Made by a program: the position numbers and the translations under genes
The notes under the pieces: model-generated
What the model saw: only the letters and a program-made list of their open reading frames with translations
Database searches by the model: none
Told to the model about the DNA's origin: nothing
Source of the DNA: Acidimicrobium sp.
Lineage (GTDB): Bacteria; Actinomycetota; Acidimicrobiia; Acidimicrobiales; Ilumatobacteraceae
Assembly (NCBI GenBank): GCA_003535455.1
Contig: DOHD01000128.1
Span: forward strand, 20,956 to 28,088
Length of the DNA stretch: 7,133 nucleotides
Direction of reading: 5' to 3'
Shown: positions 1 to 6,528 of the stretch, piece by piece
Layout: every line of letters begins with the position of its first letter
How positions within the stretch are numbered: the stretch's first letter is position 1

Positions 1-533
1 GTTCGAGCGAGCGTAAAAATATGGGTGGCGTATTGGCCGGCAGATGTCCAAATTTTTTGTCCGTTCAAAACATATTGGTCGCCGTCGAGCGTCGCTTTCA
101 AACCAACATTGCCGAGGTCTGAGCCCGCGTTCGGTTCGCTATAACCCTGACACCAAACATCTTGGCCTGAGATGATTCGCGGCAAATAGTGGCGCTTTTG
201 TTCTTCTGTGCCCCAAATCAAAAGCGTGTTGCCCAACATCTGAATACCGAACGTGTCGTTGAACGAACCCGTTGGCACACCAGCACGTGCGAACTCTTCG
301 GCGACAATTACTTGCTCGAGCGCCGATAGTCCACCACCGCCATATTCGACCGGCCAACCCGGTGCAAGATATGGGCTCGCCGCCAAAATGTTTCGCCACT
401 CGGCGACAAATTCTTCGACTGCCTTGCCTTCCATCGAACCGATGCCCTGCCAATTTGATGGAAGTTTTTCTGCCAAAAAGGCTTGAACCTTCTCGCGATA
501 TTCTTCGGCTTGCAGTTCGTAGATCGGTCTCAT
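1..533 (-). CDS. Acyl-CoA dehydrogenase family protein (N-terminal part, cut by window edge)
   Basis: This is the first 177 residues of a flavin-dependent acyl-CoA dehydrogenase, the family that introduces the alpha-beta double bond into acyl-CoA substrates and passes electrons to an electron-transfer flavoprotein in the cytoplasm. The helical N-terminal domain covers roughly residues 1-120, with APGWPVEYGGGGLS at 57-70. The middle beta domain opens at 127 with WCQGYSEPNAGSDLG, the typical flavin/substrate segment, followed by LNGQKIWTSAG at 156-166. The catalytic glutamate would lie in the C-terminal domain beyond position 1, so activity and chain-length class cannot be judged. The ATG at 533 forms an ATGA overlap with the stop of the ROK kinase upstream, and no clear Shine-Dalgarno sequence is visible, which suggests translational coupling. 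Family assignment is firm; the substrate is unknown. Confidence 0.93.
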   Translation of the reverse strand, partial: MRPIYELQAEEYREKVQAFLAEKLPSNWQGIGSMEGKAVEEFVAEWRNILAASPYLAPGWPVEYGGGGLSALEQVIVAEEFARAGVPTGSFNDTFGIQMLGNTLLIWGTEEQKRHYLPRIISGQDVWCQGYSEPNAGSDLGNVGLKATLDGDQYVLNGQKIWTSAGQYATHIFTLAR

Positions 534-1390
534 GTTTCACAGCCTAGATTGCGAGCCACTGCCGCTGCCCCAACGAGCGGCGACAGAGGTCCAAGCCCCG
601 CAGGGCAAACTGTAAAGCCTTGAACAAAGCCGATTTTTGCCGAACGATCAAGTTCGGTTTGTACTGATTCAAAAAATGGCTTTCCAAAGCCGAGCGCGAC
701 CGAGCCGGCGATGACCGCGCTACGCAAATCGACAGCAGCCCCGACGCTGGTCAACGCGCGTGCGACTAGTCGGCCGGTTTCAACAATCATCTCGGCGCTT
801 GCTTGCGCCGCAGGCTTGCCGGTAATCGCTTCAATCGACCGACCCGAAGCATGAGCCTCAAGGCAACCGCGCGACCCACACGCGCATAATCTGCCGTCGG
901 GCACGACGATCACATGTCCGATGTGTCCGGCATTGCCCGATCGACCATCGAGCACTTTGCCTCGCGAAATTATTCCGCCACCGACGCCGGTCGACACGAC
1001 CATGCCGATCACATCGGTTTGACCGGCGACTGCCCCACACCAAACTTCGCCCTGCACCAACGCCTTGGCATCGCCGTCTATATATACGGGCATTTGTAAC
1101 AGGTCTTGCAATTTCGCGCGCAACGGAAACTCGCGCCACTCTGGAATATGCAGAGTCGAAACCAATTCACCATGCGGCGACATCGGTCCACCACAACCAA
1201 CACCACAAGAAATTAGCTCGACACCCGATTCGGCAACTTGAGTTTTTATCAGTTCTTCGAGTGCTTGCCAAACATGAACTTGCGGTGTCATTGCCCGCCC
1301 GTGCGAAAGAACTTCTCCGGTGAGCGAAACGACGCCGACCGAAAGTTTCGTACCACCAATATCAACAGCAAGAAAACCGCGCTTGCTCAC
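530..1390 (-). CDS. ROK-family sugar kinase with HxGH variant motif
   Basis: A 286-residue ROK protein, expected to transfer phosphate from ATP to a hexose or amino sugar in the cytoplasm. The phosphate-binding loop DIGGTK is at 10-15, the catalytic aspartate is probably D107 in IDGDAKAL (most ROK kinases have NDA here), and the glycine-rich STGVGGG is at 133-139. The zinc site is C169, C171, C176 with H159. The usual ExGH sugar-binding motif reads HIGH at 156-159, so histidine replaces the glutamate that normally contacts sugar hydroxyls. No helix-turn-helix domain precedes the kinase domain, so it is not a ROK repressor. The start is GTG, with an AAAGGG ribosome-binding sequence overlapping the stop of the DUF3040 gene 9 bp upstream. 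The 3' end overlaps the acyl-CoA dehydrogenase start by 4 bp. Substrate unknown. Confidence 0.92.
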   Translation of the reverse strand: MSKRGFLAVDIGGTKLSVGVVSLTGEVLSHGRAMTPQVHVWQALEELIKTQVAESGVELISCGVGCGGPMSPHGELVSTLHIPEWREFPLRAKLQDLLQMPVYIDGDAKALVQGEVWCGAVAGQTDVIGMVVSTGVGGGIISRGKVLDGRSGNAGHIGHVIVVPDGRLCACGSRGCLEAHASGRSIEAITGKPAAQASAEMIVETGRLVARALTSVGAAVDLRSAVIAGSVALGFGKPFFESVQTELDRSAKIGFVQGFTVCPAGLGPLSPLVGAAAVARNLGCET

Positions 1391-1399
1391 GCGAACCCT

Positions 1400-1753
1400 T
1401 TACCGCTCGCGGGTGAATTTTTCGCGCATACGTTGCGCGTTGGCCCGTTGAGCCTTCAGCGACTGCGCAACATCACGAATGCCTGCCTTTGACATGGCTC
1501 GCAGTTGGCGCTCGACAATCAGGGCGCAACCCAACATCGCCAAGAAGCCGGCGAACGCCGCAAGAAAGTGAAACTGCAAACCCACAATCGTCAACCCGAG
1601 AGACACGACTATGCCGACACCAGCCCACCATGCAGTTCGAGCCGAGTGACGATACAAGCCTTTAGAAGAAACGGCTTGTGCAAATTTTTCGTCTGTCTTC
1701 AGATCTTGCTCGATCTGTCGAAGAATCTGTTGTTCGTTATCTGAAAGTGGCAA
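1400..1753 (-). CDS. DUF3040 domain membrane protein
   Basis: A 117-residue protein matching the actinobacterial DUF3040 family: it opens with MPLSDNEQQILRQIEQDL, has a phenylalanine (F24) following the acidic stretch, and carries two hydrophobic helices at about 41-60 and 63-80. The C-terminal tail (81-117) is strongly basic and probably cytoplasmic. The family has no established biochemical role; in actinobacteria its genes are often found near dinB and cell-division genes, and here it follows dinB. The start is TTG at 1753. It is supported by GGAGG four bases upstream, the best Shine-Dalgarno sequence in the window, and because translation from it gives the family's MPLS beginning. It is followed after 9 bp by the ROK kinase and is probably co-transcribed with it. 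Confidence 0.9.
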   Translation of the reverse strand: MPLSDNEQQILRQIEQDLKTDEKFAQAVSSKGLYRHSARTAWWAGVGIVVSLGLTIVGLQFHFLAAFAGFLAMLGCALIVERQLRAMSKAGIRDVAQSLKAQRANAQRMREKFTRER

Positions 1754-1766
1754 AACGCCTCCGAGT
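1754..1766 (-). promoter_or_regulatory. Strong Shine-Dalgarno sequence for the DUF3040 TTG start
   Basis: Read on the minus strand, CTCGGAGGCGTT lies directly before the TTG start, placing GGAGG four bases from the start codon. It fixes the non-ATG start. Most other genes here show no such sequence. Confidence 0.7.
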
Positions 1767-1778
1767 TGGGTGAATCTC

Positions 1779-1784
1779 GTTATA
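1779..1784 (-). promoter_or_regulatory. Possible -10 box for the DUF3040-ROK-acyl-CoA dehydrogenase unit
   Basis: TATAAC on the minus strand lies in the 79-bp gap between dinB and the DUF3040 gene, the largest intergenic space in the window. Transcription would begin near 1772, leaving a leader of about 20 bases that includes the GGAGG. No good -35 hexamer is seen 16-18 bp upstream, so this is only a candidate. I see no hairpin with a U-tract after dinB, so read-through from dinB is also possible. Confidence 0.3.
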
Positions 1785-1832
1785 TCTTCTCACGAGTGTA
1801 GGCACTTGGCAAGACAAATTTAAGGTCAAAAA

Positions 1833-3107
1833 TTACAAATCGGTCGGGCCCCATTTGGATACCCCTGGTTTGCGTTTGTTATTTAGTGAACTTGCGGGCT
1901 TGATGGCGGCATCCCCGAATTTGTCGCGAATGTCGTCGATTGCCGATGTCGTCGAACTCCAGGCGGCGTCAAGTTCGTTTGCGGTCGACTGTTTAGTTGC
2001 GTCATCAAACAAGCTCAGTTGCATTTCGGGCTCGTCAAGATTTCTGGCGCTGATACCCAAGAGTCGAACCCCCGACGCAATATCGACTTCGCGCAGCAAT
2101 GGCTCGATGAGCCGCATCATCGCCTGAGCAGTTGACACCGGATAATCGACACTCGCCGCCCGAGTTATGACCCGAAAATCAGCGAACTTTATTTTCAACG
2201 AAATCGTGCGTGCGCCGACTTGTGCGTTGCGGCAACGTGCCGCCACAGCGTCGGCGAGTCGGAGCAACTGAACACGGGCGACCTCAAATTCTTTGATGTC
2301 CGACGAGAAAGTTTCTTCGTGCCCGATCGATTTTGCGTCGCGGTCGGGCTCGACAACTCGGTCGTCGATGCCCTGCGAAAGTTCGAACAGATGTCGCCCC
2401 AGTGAATCGCCGAGAACATTGATCAAAACCTTGCGATCGAATTTGGCAAGGTCGCCAACTGTCTTGATCGAAAGTGCTGAAAGTTTTTCTAAAGTCACCG
2501 GACCAACACCCCATAACGACTCAACTGCCAACGGGTGAAGAAACTCAAGTTCGCGACCGTGGTGAACTTGATACACGCCATGGCCGGGCGCCACGCCATC
2601 ACGAGTCGCACGAGGTTTTGCCACGACCGATGCGAGTTTTGCCAAAAACTTGTTTGGTGCAACGCCGACGCTACATGTCAACTGCGTCGCCTGCTTGACT
2701 CGAACCCGAACCTCTTCGGCGATTTTCGCGCCGTCTCCCATCAATCGGAGAGCACCAGAGACATCAAGAAATGCCTCGTCAAGTGACAGACCCTCGACAA
2801 GTGGCGTGATCGTATGAAAAACCTCAAACACTTCGGCGCTCACCTCTGAGTAGTGCTCGTGATCACCCGGCAGAAATATTGCTTGAGGACAAAGTCGTTT
2901 CGCCTGAGCCGACGACATCGCCGAAAAAACACCGAACCTGCGGGCCTCATAAGACGCGGCCGCCACGACTCCGCGAGCACCATCACCACCGACGACAACC
3001 GGCAATCCCAACAGATCGGGGTTTCGTCGCAGTTCAACGGCGACATAAAACATGTCCATATCGACATGCAGAATCGTCTTTGTCTTTGCAGGTCGCGAGG
3101 TCTCCAC
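1833..3107 (-). CDS. dinB: DNA polymerase IV (Y-family translesion polymerase)
   Basis: A 424-residue Y-family polymerase that copies damaged DNA with low fidelity, held at the fork by the sliding clamp. The palm begins with LHVDMDMFYVAVE at 13-25 (metal ligands D16 and main-chain M17; Y21 is the likely steric gate against ribonucleotides). SYEARRFGV (52-60) is the fingers segment, with Y53 and R56 conserved. SLDEAFLD at 108-115 supplies catalytic D110 and E111. A helix-hairpin-helix thumb segment (LWGVGPVTLEKL) and the little-finger domain follow. QLSLF at 363-367 is a classic beta-clamp-binding motif, followed by a 57-residue tail with a basic patch (NNKRKP). The start is GTG at 3107: an in-frame TGA two codons upstream excludes any longer form. 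There is no Shine-Dalgarno sequence, but a TAnnnT box sits 7 bases upstream. No LexA-type GAAC/GTTC box is seen beside the start. Confidence 0.97.
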   Translation of the reverse strand: METSRPAKTKTILHVDMDMFYVAVELRRNPDLLGLPVVVGGDGARGVVAAASYEARRFGVFSAMSSAQAKRLCPQAIFLPGDHEHYSEVSAEVFEVFHTITPLVEGLSLDEAFLDVSGALRLMGDGAKIAEEVRVRVKQATQLTCSVGVAPNKFLAKLASVVAKPRATRDGVAPGHGVYQVHHGRELEFLHPLAVESLWGVGPVTLEKLSALSIKTVGDLAKFDRKVLINVLGDSLGRHLFELSQGIDDRVVEPDRDAKSIGHEETFSSDIKEFEVARVQLLRLADAVAARCRNAQVGARTISLKIKFADFRVITRAASVDYPVSTAQAMMRLIEPLLREVDIASGVRLLGISARNLDEPEMQLSLFDDATKQSTANELDAAWSSTTSAIDDIRDKFGDAAIKPASSLNNKRKPGVSKWGPTDL

Positions 3108-3114
3108 GATTCAG

Positions 3115-3120
3115 ACGCTA
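3115..3120 (-). promoter_or_regulatory. Candidate leaderless -10 box for dinB
   Basis: TAGCGT on the minus strand fits the actinobacterial TAnnnT -10 pattern and ends exactly 7 bases before the GTG start, the spacing expected when transcription starts on the first base of the start codon. The absence of a Shine-Dalgarno sequence agrees. No -35 hexamer was recognised. Confidence 0.4.
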
Positions 3121-3124
3121 GTCA

Positions 3125-3130
3125 TAAACT
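3125..3130 (+). promoter_or_regulatory. Candidate leaderless -10 box for the membrane protein-phosphatase-glpK operon
   Basis: TAAACT fits TAnnnT and ends exactly 7 bases before the ATG at 3138. There is no Shine-Dalgarno sequence between them. It lies 4 bp from the divergent dinB box, so the two promoters would compete for polymerase. Confidence 0.45.
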
Positions 3131-3137
3131 CATATCC

Positions 3138-3401
3138 ATGAATCAACAAGATCGCCGCATGTCGGCATTGCCTTCGGTATTGGCTCGTGTCGTCGCTTTT
3201 GTTTCGATAATTGTCGCCGGCGTTGCCGGTGCGTTGATCGGGTTCACTCTCGTTGACCTGCAATGCCAAGGTGAATGCGACGTGCCGAACTCGATTGGCT
3301 TGATACTTGGCGCCGCGACGGGCGCACTTGGCATGGGCGTAGTCGCTGTTTTGGTTTTGCGCGCGACGGGCGAATGGAAAGAACTCGAGCGACGCAAATG
3401 A
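3138..3401 (+). CDS. Small two-helix membrane protein of unknown function
   Basis: I do not recognise this 87-residue protein. It has a short basic N-terminus (MNQQDRRM), two glycine/alanine/valine-rich hydrophobic helices at about 15-38 and 52-74, and a charged C-terminal tail (GEWKELERRK) that is probably cytoplasmic. The connecting loop LQCQGECDVPN holds two cysteines, C43 and C47, four residues apart; if the loop lies outside the membrane they could form a disulfide or bind a metal. An open frame extends upstream to 2853, but that part is antisense to dinB and reads as low-complexity shadow. The ATG at 3138 is chosen because the hydrophobic pattern begins there and a TAnnnT box precedes it by 7 bases. 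Its stop overlaps the phosphatase ATG by 4 bp, so the two are probably co-translated. Confidence 0.75.
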   Translation: MNQQDRRMSALPSVLARVVAFVSIIVAGVAGALIGFTLVDLQCQGECDVPNSIGLILGAATGALGMGVVAVLVLRATGEWKELERRK

Positions 3402-4207
3402 CCGAACCCAGCAACCCAAAATTTGCCCTCGAACTTCTAGATCTCTGCAAAACACTCGCCGTCAACGGTGGCAAAACTGCACTTGCTGGTCGACTCGCGG
3501 GTTTGAAGCAGGTTGAAACCAAAACCACAAGCACCGACATGGTCACAGAATTCGACAGAGCCACCGAAAAATATCTTGTCGATGAAATTCGCGGTCGCAG
3601 ACCGAATGATTCGATCATCGGCGAAGAGGGTGCTTCAATTGCTGGCAACAGCGAAATAACTTGGTGTATCGACCCGATCGATGGCACAACAAATTTTCTC
3701 TACGCTTTGCCGGGTTGGAGCGTTTCAATCGGCGTCAGTGACGACCAAGGCCCTCTCGTTGGTGTCGTATATATACCTTCACTCGGCGAGTTGTTTCATG
3801 CGGTTCGTGGCCAAGGGGCGTTTTTGAACGACAAGCAGATTTTTTGCAACTCGATCAACGACATTTCGCAGGCCCTTGTCTGTACGGGCTTCAGTTACTC
3901 ACCTGCCCAACGCACAATTCAGTCGAAACGAGTCGCAAAATTTATTCACCAGATTCGCGACATTCGGCGCCTTGGTGCTGCGAGCATCGATATTTGTTTC
4001 GTGGCGTGCGGACGCATCGATGCATACTTCGAAGAGAATCTGCACCAATGGGATATTGCCGCGGCCGAACTGATCGCAATCGAATCTGGCGCAAAGTCCG
4101 GCAATTTTTCGGGTGGCAAGTCTTCGCCGAAAGAATTTATGATCACTTGCCCCGATATTTATGACCAACTCAGCCGACTAGTGATCTCAAGTTCATCAAA
4201 CGATTGA
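3398..4207 (+). CDS. Inositol monophosphatase family protein
   Basis: A 269-residue Mg-dependent, Li-sensitive-type phosphatase. The family hydrolyses myo-inositol-1-phosphate, histidinol phosphate, fructose-1,6-bisphosphate or PAP, depending on subgroup. All metal-site motifs are present: GEEG at 75-78 (E76), WCIDPIDGTTNF at 89-100 (D92, D95) and QWDIAAAELIAIESGA at 217-232 (D219). Length is normal for the family (about 260-280). The ATG at 3398 overlaps the previous stop as ATGA. A longer reading from 3275 lies over the membrane-protein gene and adds residues the family lacks. Candidates are inositol-1-phosphatase, which would feed phosphatidylinositol synthesis, or histidinol phosphatase. 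Being followed by glpK 9 bp later hints at polyol phosphate metabolism but does not settle the substrate. Confidence 0.94.
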   Translation: MTEPSNPKFALELLDLCKTLAVNGGKTALAGRLAGLKQVETKTTSTDMVTEFDRATEKYLVDEIRGRRPNDSIIGEEGASIAGNSEITWCIDPIDGTTNFLYALPGWSVSIGVSDDQGPLVGVVYIPSLGELFHAVRGQGAFLNDKQIFCNSINDISQALVCTGFSYSPAQRTIQSKRVAKFIHQIRDIRRLGAASIDICFVACGRIDAYFEENLHQWDIAAAELIAIESGAKSGNFSGGKSSPKEFMITCPDIYDQLSRLVISSSSND

Positions 4208-4216
4208 TCGTTTTCA

Positions 4217-5671
4217 ATGGCTGCAGTTATTGCTATCGACGCCGGCACAACTGGTGTTCGGTCTCGGGTGGTTTACGCGACTGGGCCATCTGAAATTAGT
4301 TCATATCGCGAGTTCACCCAGCACTTTCCGCAACCAGGTTGGGTTGAGCACGACGCCGAAGAAATATGGACCGCGGTCTTAACGACTCTGCAAGAAGTAA
4401 TCAGCCAATTAAACGAACCGATTGCGACAATCGGCATCACCAATCAGCGCGAGACAGTCGTCGCCTGGAGTCGCAAGTCGGGCAAACCATACGGCTCGGC
4501 AATCGTCTGGCAAGATCGGCGAACTGCGGGTCGCTGCGAGCAACTAGTTGACCACTTGTCGTTGGTACGCCAACAGACCGGCCTCGTGCTTGATCCATAT
4601 TTTTCTGGCACCAAATTTGCATGGCTGATCGATAATCGAAACTTCACGGTCGACCACGACTTGTGTCTCGGCACGATCGACTCTTGGCTTATTTTTAAAC
4701 TCACAGGACACAAGTCGTTTGTAACCGACCCAACAAACGCAAGTCGCACGATGTTGTTTGATATCAAAAAGATGTGTTGGAGCGATGAACTTTGCGAACT
4801 TTTGCGGGTGCCGATGCAAAATTTACCGACTGTCCTACCGTCAAGCGGCCATTTTGGCTCAACAGTCGAACACGGCGCACTACCCGCAGGCATTGCAATA
4901 TCGGGGGTCGCAGGTGATCAACAAGCCGCACTTTTTGGACAGGCGTGTTTCACAACGGGCGCAACAAAAAATACATACGGCACCGGAAGTTTCGTGTTGA
5001 TGAATGTCGGAAACATTTGCCCTGAACCACAGAGCGGCATTTTGACCACGGTTGCATGGCAACTTGATTCACACGCGGCCGTTTATGCGCTCGAGGGCGC
5101 AGTGTTTGTGACTGGTGCGGCAATTCAATGGCTACGAGACGGCCTGAACATCATCGATCATGCCAGCGAGATCGGCCCCCTCGCCCAATCAGTCGAAGAC
5201 TCAGGTGCCATCGTTTTGGTGCCCGCGTTCGCAGGTCTTGGTAGCCCCTGGTGGGATCCATACGCTCGTGGTTCAATTTTTGGCATCACTCGTGGCACGA
5301 CGCGAGCCCATCTTGCGCGCGCAACCATCGAGTCGATCGTTTTTCAAACCCGCGATGTTGTCGAATCAATGAGCGTCGCGTCGGGCGTAAAAATAAAAGA
5401 TCTTCGTGTCGACGGCGGCGCTGCGGTCGTTGACTTTATGCTTCAACTGCAGGCTGATCATCTAAATTGCGCCGTGCTACGACCAAAACAACTCGAGACG
5501 ACGGCGATGGGTGCCGCCTACTTGGCTGGGCTCGGCGCAAAAGTTTGGAGTTCAACCGATGAAATTACGCAGGCGTGGCAACTCGACAAAAAATTCGAAC
5601 CAAACGCCGTTGCTCTTGGCTATGACTCGTGGCAACAAGCCGTCAAGCGGTCGATGAATTGGATTAACTAA
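4217..5671 (+). CDS. glpK: Glycerol kinase
   Basis: A 484-residue FGGY kinase that converts glycerol and ATP to sn-glycerol-3-phosphate in the cytoplasm, for catabolism or phospholipid synthesis. The phosphate loop IDAGTTGVRSR is at 7-17. Glycerol-contacting residues align with the E. coli enzyme: R78 and E79 in TNQRETVVAW, W98 in VWQDRRT, Y128 in DPYFSGTK and the catalytic base D234 in GDQQAALFGQ. The second domain has NTYGTGSF at 252-259 and the nucleotide-binding DGGA at 399-402. It is slightly short for the family (usually near 500), mainly because the loop around 138-150 is trimmed. The start at 4217 lies 9 bp after the phosphatase stop, with no Shine-Dalgarno sequence. No dedicated transporter or glpD is in view. 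Its TAA overlaps the TAG of the opposite-strand glucokinase. Confidence 0.96.
   Translation: MAAVIAIDAGTTGVRSRVVYATGPSEISSYREFTQHFPQPGWVEHDAEEIWTAVLTTLQEVISQLNEPIATIGITNQRETVVAWSRKSGKPYGSAIVWQDRRTAGRCEQLVDHLSLVRQQTGLVLDPYFSGTKFAWLIDNRNFTVDHDLCLGTIDSWLIFKLTGHKSFVTDPTNASRTMLFDIKKMCWSDELCELLRVPMQNLPTVLPSSGHFGSTVEHGALPAGIAISGVAGDQQAALFGQACFTTGATKNTYGTGSFVLMNVGNICPEPQSGILTTVAWQLDSHAAVYALEGAVFVTGAAIQWLRDGLNIIDHASEIGPLAQSVEDSGAIVLVPAFAGLGSPWWDPYARGSIFGITRGTTRAHLARATIESIVFQTRDVVESMSVASGVKIKDLRVDGGAAVVDFMLQLQADHLNCAVLRPKQLETTAMGAAYLAGLGAKVWSSTDEITQAWQLDKKFEPNAVALGYDSWQQAVKRSMNWIN
5668..5671. other. Tail-to-tail overlap of glpK and glucokinase stop codons
   Basis: The four bases CTAA contain the glpK stop TAA (5669-5671, plus strand) and the glucokinase stop TAG (5670-5668, minus strand). 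There is no space for a terminator between the two converging genes, so each transcript must end inside the opposite gene. Confidence 0.9.
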
Positions 5672-6528
5672 ACGCCAGCACCCAAAAGCGCCGCGCCAAT
5701 CGCGCCTGCATGCTCGCCGAGTTGTGCAACGCGCAAATCTGGATGTTCACGATTGTCGGGCGCATATAGCAACTCTTTGAACCACTTTTTGACGTAAGGC
5801 ATCAACGAATCTGCCGCCTCGGCCATGCCACCACCGATCACGATCACATTTGGGTCGGTGATGTTCGTCAGATTGACCAAACCAACGGCGACCCAACGAC
5901 CAAAAGTGTCGAGATAGCCGAGCGCTTGCGCGTCTCCGGCAACCGCGCGAGCGATAACTTCTTCGCCACGCTCGCCACCTGCGATCGTCGCCAAACCAGA
6001 ACCCGATGCATAACGCTCCCAGCAGCCGCGTTGCCCGCACTTGCAAAGAATGCCCTGCGATTCGACGACCATGTGTCCGATCTCGCCGGCAAAACCGTGA
6101 CTACCGCGCTGCAACTTTGAGCCCGAGACGAAACCGCCACCGATGCCCGTACCCAAAGTGACCATCCACATATCTGTTGCGCCACGACCAGCACCAAACT
6201 GCCATTCGGCATGTGCCGCGCAAGTCGCATCATTTTCGACATCGATTACATGACCGAGTTCTTTCTCGAGTTGCGTGCGCAAATCGAGTTCGATTGCACC
6301 AGTCAAATTTGGTGACTCACGCACCACACCTTGTGGTGTGATCATGCCCGGCACGCCGATGCCCAATGATTTATATTCGCCAAGTTCGCGAGCAATTTCT
6401 GCGAGTGTTGAAACTAGATCATCTGCGTGCGGTGTCGGACGACGCACAGAATTGACGATCTCACCGCCCTCGAAAAGCACCCCGAGACATTTGGTTCCAC
6501 CGACATCGATGCCGGCAACTGCTGTCAC
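5668..6528 (-). CDS. glk: ROK-family glucokinase
   Basis: A 286-residue ROK kinase that most likely phosphorylates glucose with ATP (some relatives use polyphosphate) to give glucose-6-phosphate. Every canonical motif is intact: DVGGTK at 8-13, catalytic D100 in ENDATCAAHAE, TLGTGIGGG at 124-132, sugar-binding ExGH as EIGH at 149-152, and zinc ligands C162, C164, C169 in CKCGQRGCWE, with H152. The pattern HGFAGEIGH then CWERYASG is typical of actinobacterial glucokinases related to Streptomyces GlkA. The GTG start forms a GTGA overlap with the SRPBCC stop, so the two are translationally coupled. From memory, the order glycosyltransferase, SRPBCC, glucokinase resembles the region around Streptomyces glkA. 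Glucosamine or another hexose as substrate cannot be excluded. Confidence 0.93.
   Translation of the reverse strand: MTAVAGIDVGGTKCLGVLFEGGEIVNSVRRPTPHADDLVSTLAEIARELGEYKSLGIGVPGMITPQGVVRESPNLTGAIELDLRTQLEKELGHVIDVENDATCAAHAEWQFGAGRGATDMWMVTLGTGIGGGFVSGSKLQRGSHGFAGEIGHMVVESQGILCKCGQRGCWERYASGSGLATIAGGERGEEVIARAVAGDAQALGYLDTFGRWVAVGLVNLTNITDPNVIVIGGGMAEAADSLMPYVKKWFKELLYAPDNREHPDLRVAQLGEHAGAIGAALLGAGV

Noticed and set aside
139..540. 133-codon minus-strand open frame starting at 540
   Set aside because: It overlaps the acyl-CoA dehydrogenase in another frame and is rich in R, S and W without any motif; the adjacent frame carries the dehydrogenase motifs through to the window edge.
1795..1832. 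Terminator after dinB
   Set aside because: Only a short CTTG-G-CAAG symmetry is visible, with no GC-rich stem followed by T residues.
2853..3137. Upstream extension of the small membrane protein frame
   Set aside because: It lies antisense to the dinB catalytic region and has arginine/serine-rich shadow composition; a plausible start with a -10 box occurs at 3138.
3108..3137. LexA/SOS box upstream of dinB
   Set aside because: No GAAC-N4-GTTC-like sequence is present in the gap or the first bases of the divergent gene.
3275..3397. Longer N-terminus for the IMPase-family protein
   Set aside because: It would overlap the membrane protein gene by over 120 bp and adds residues not found in the family; the ATG at 3398 gives an ATGA overlap and normal length.
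530..6528. The two ROK genes as a recent duplication, since both encode 286 residues
   Set aside because: Apart from family motifs the sequences differ strongly (GDA versus NDA, HxGH versus ExGH, different C-termini); the equal length looks coincidental.
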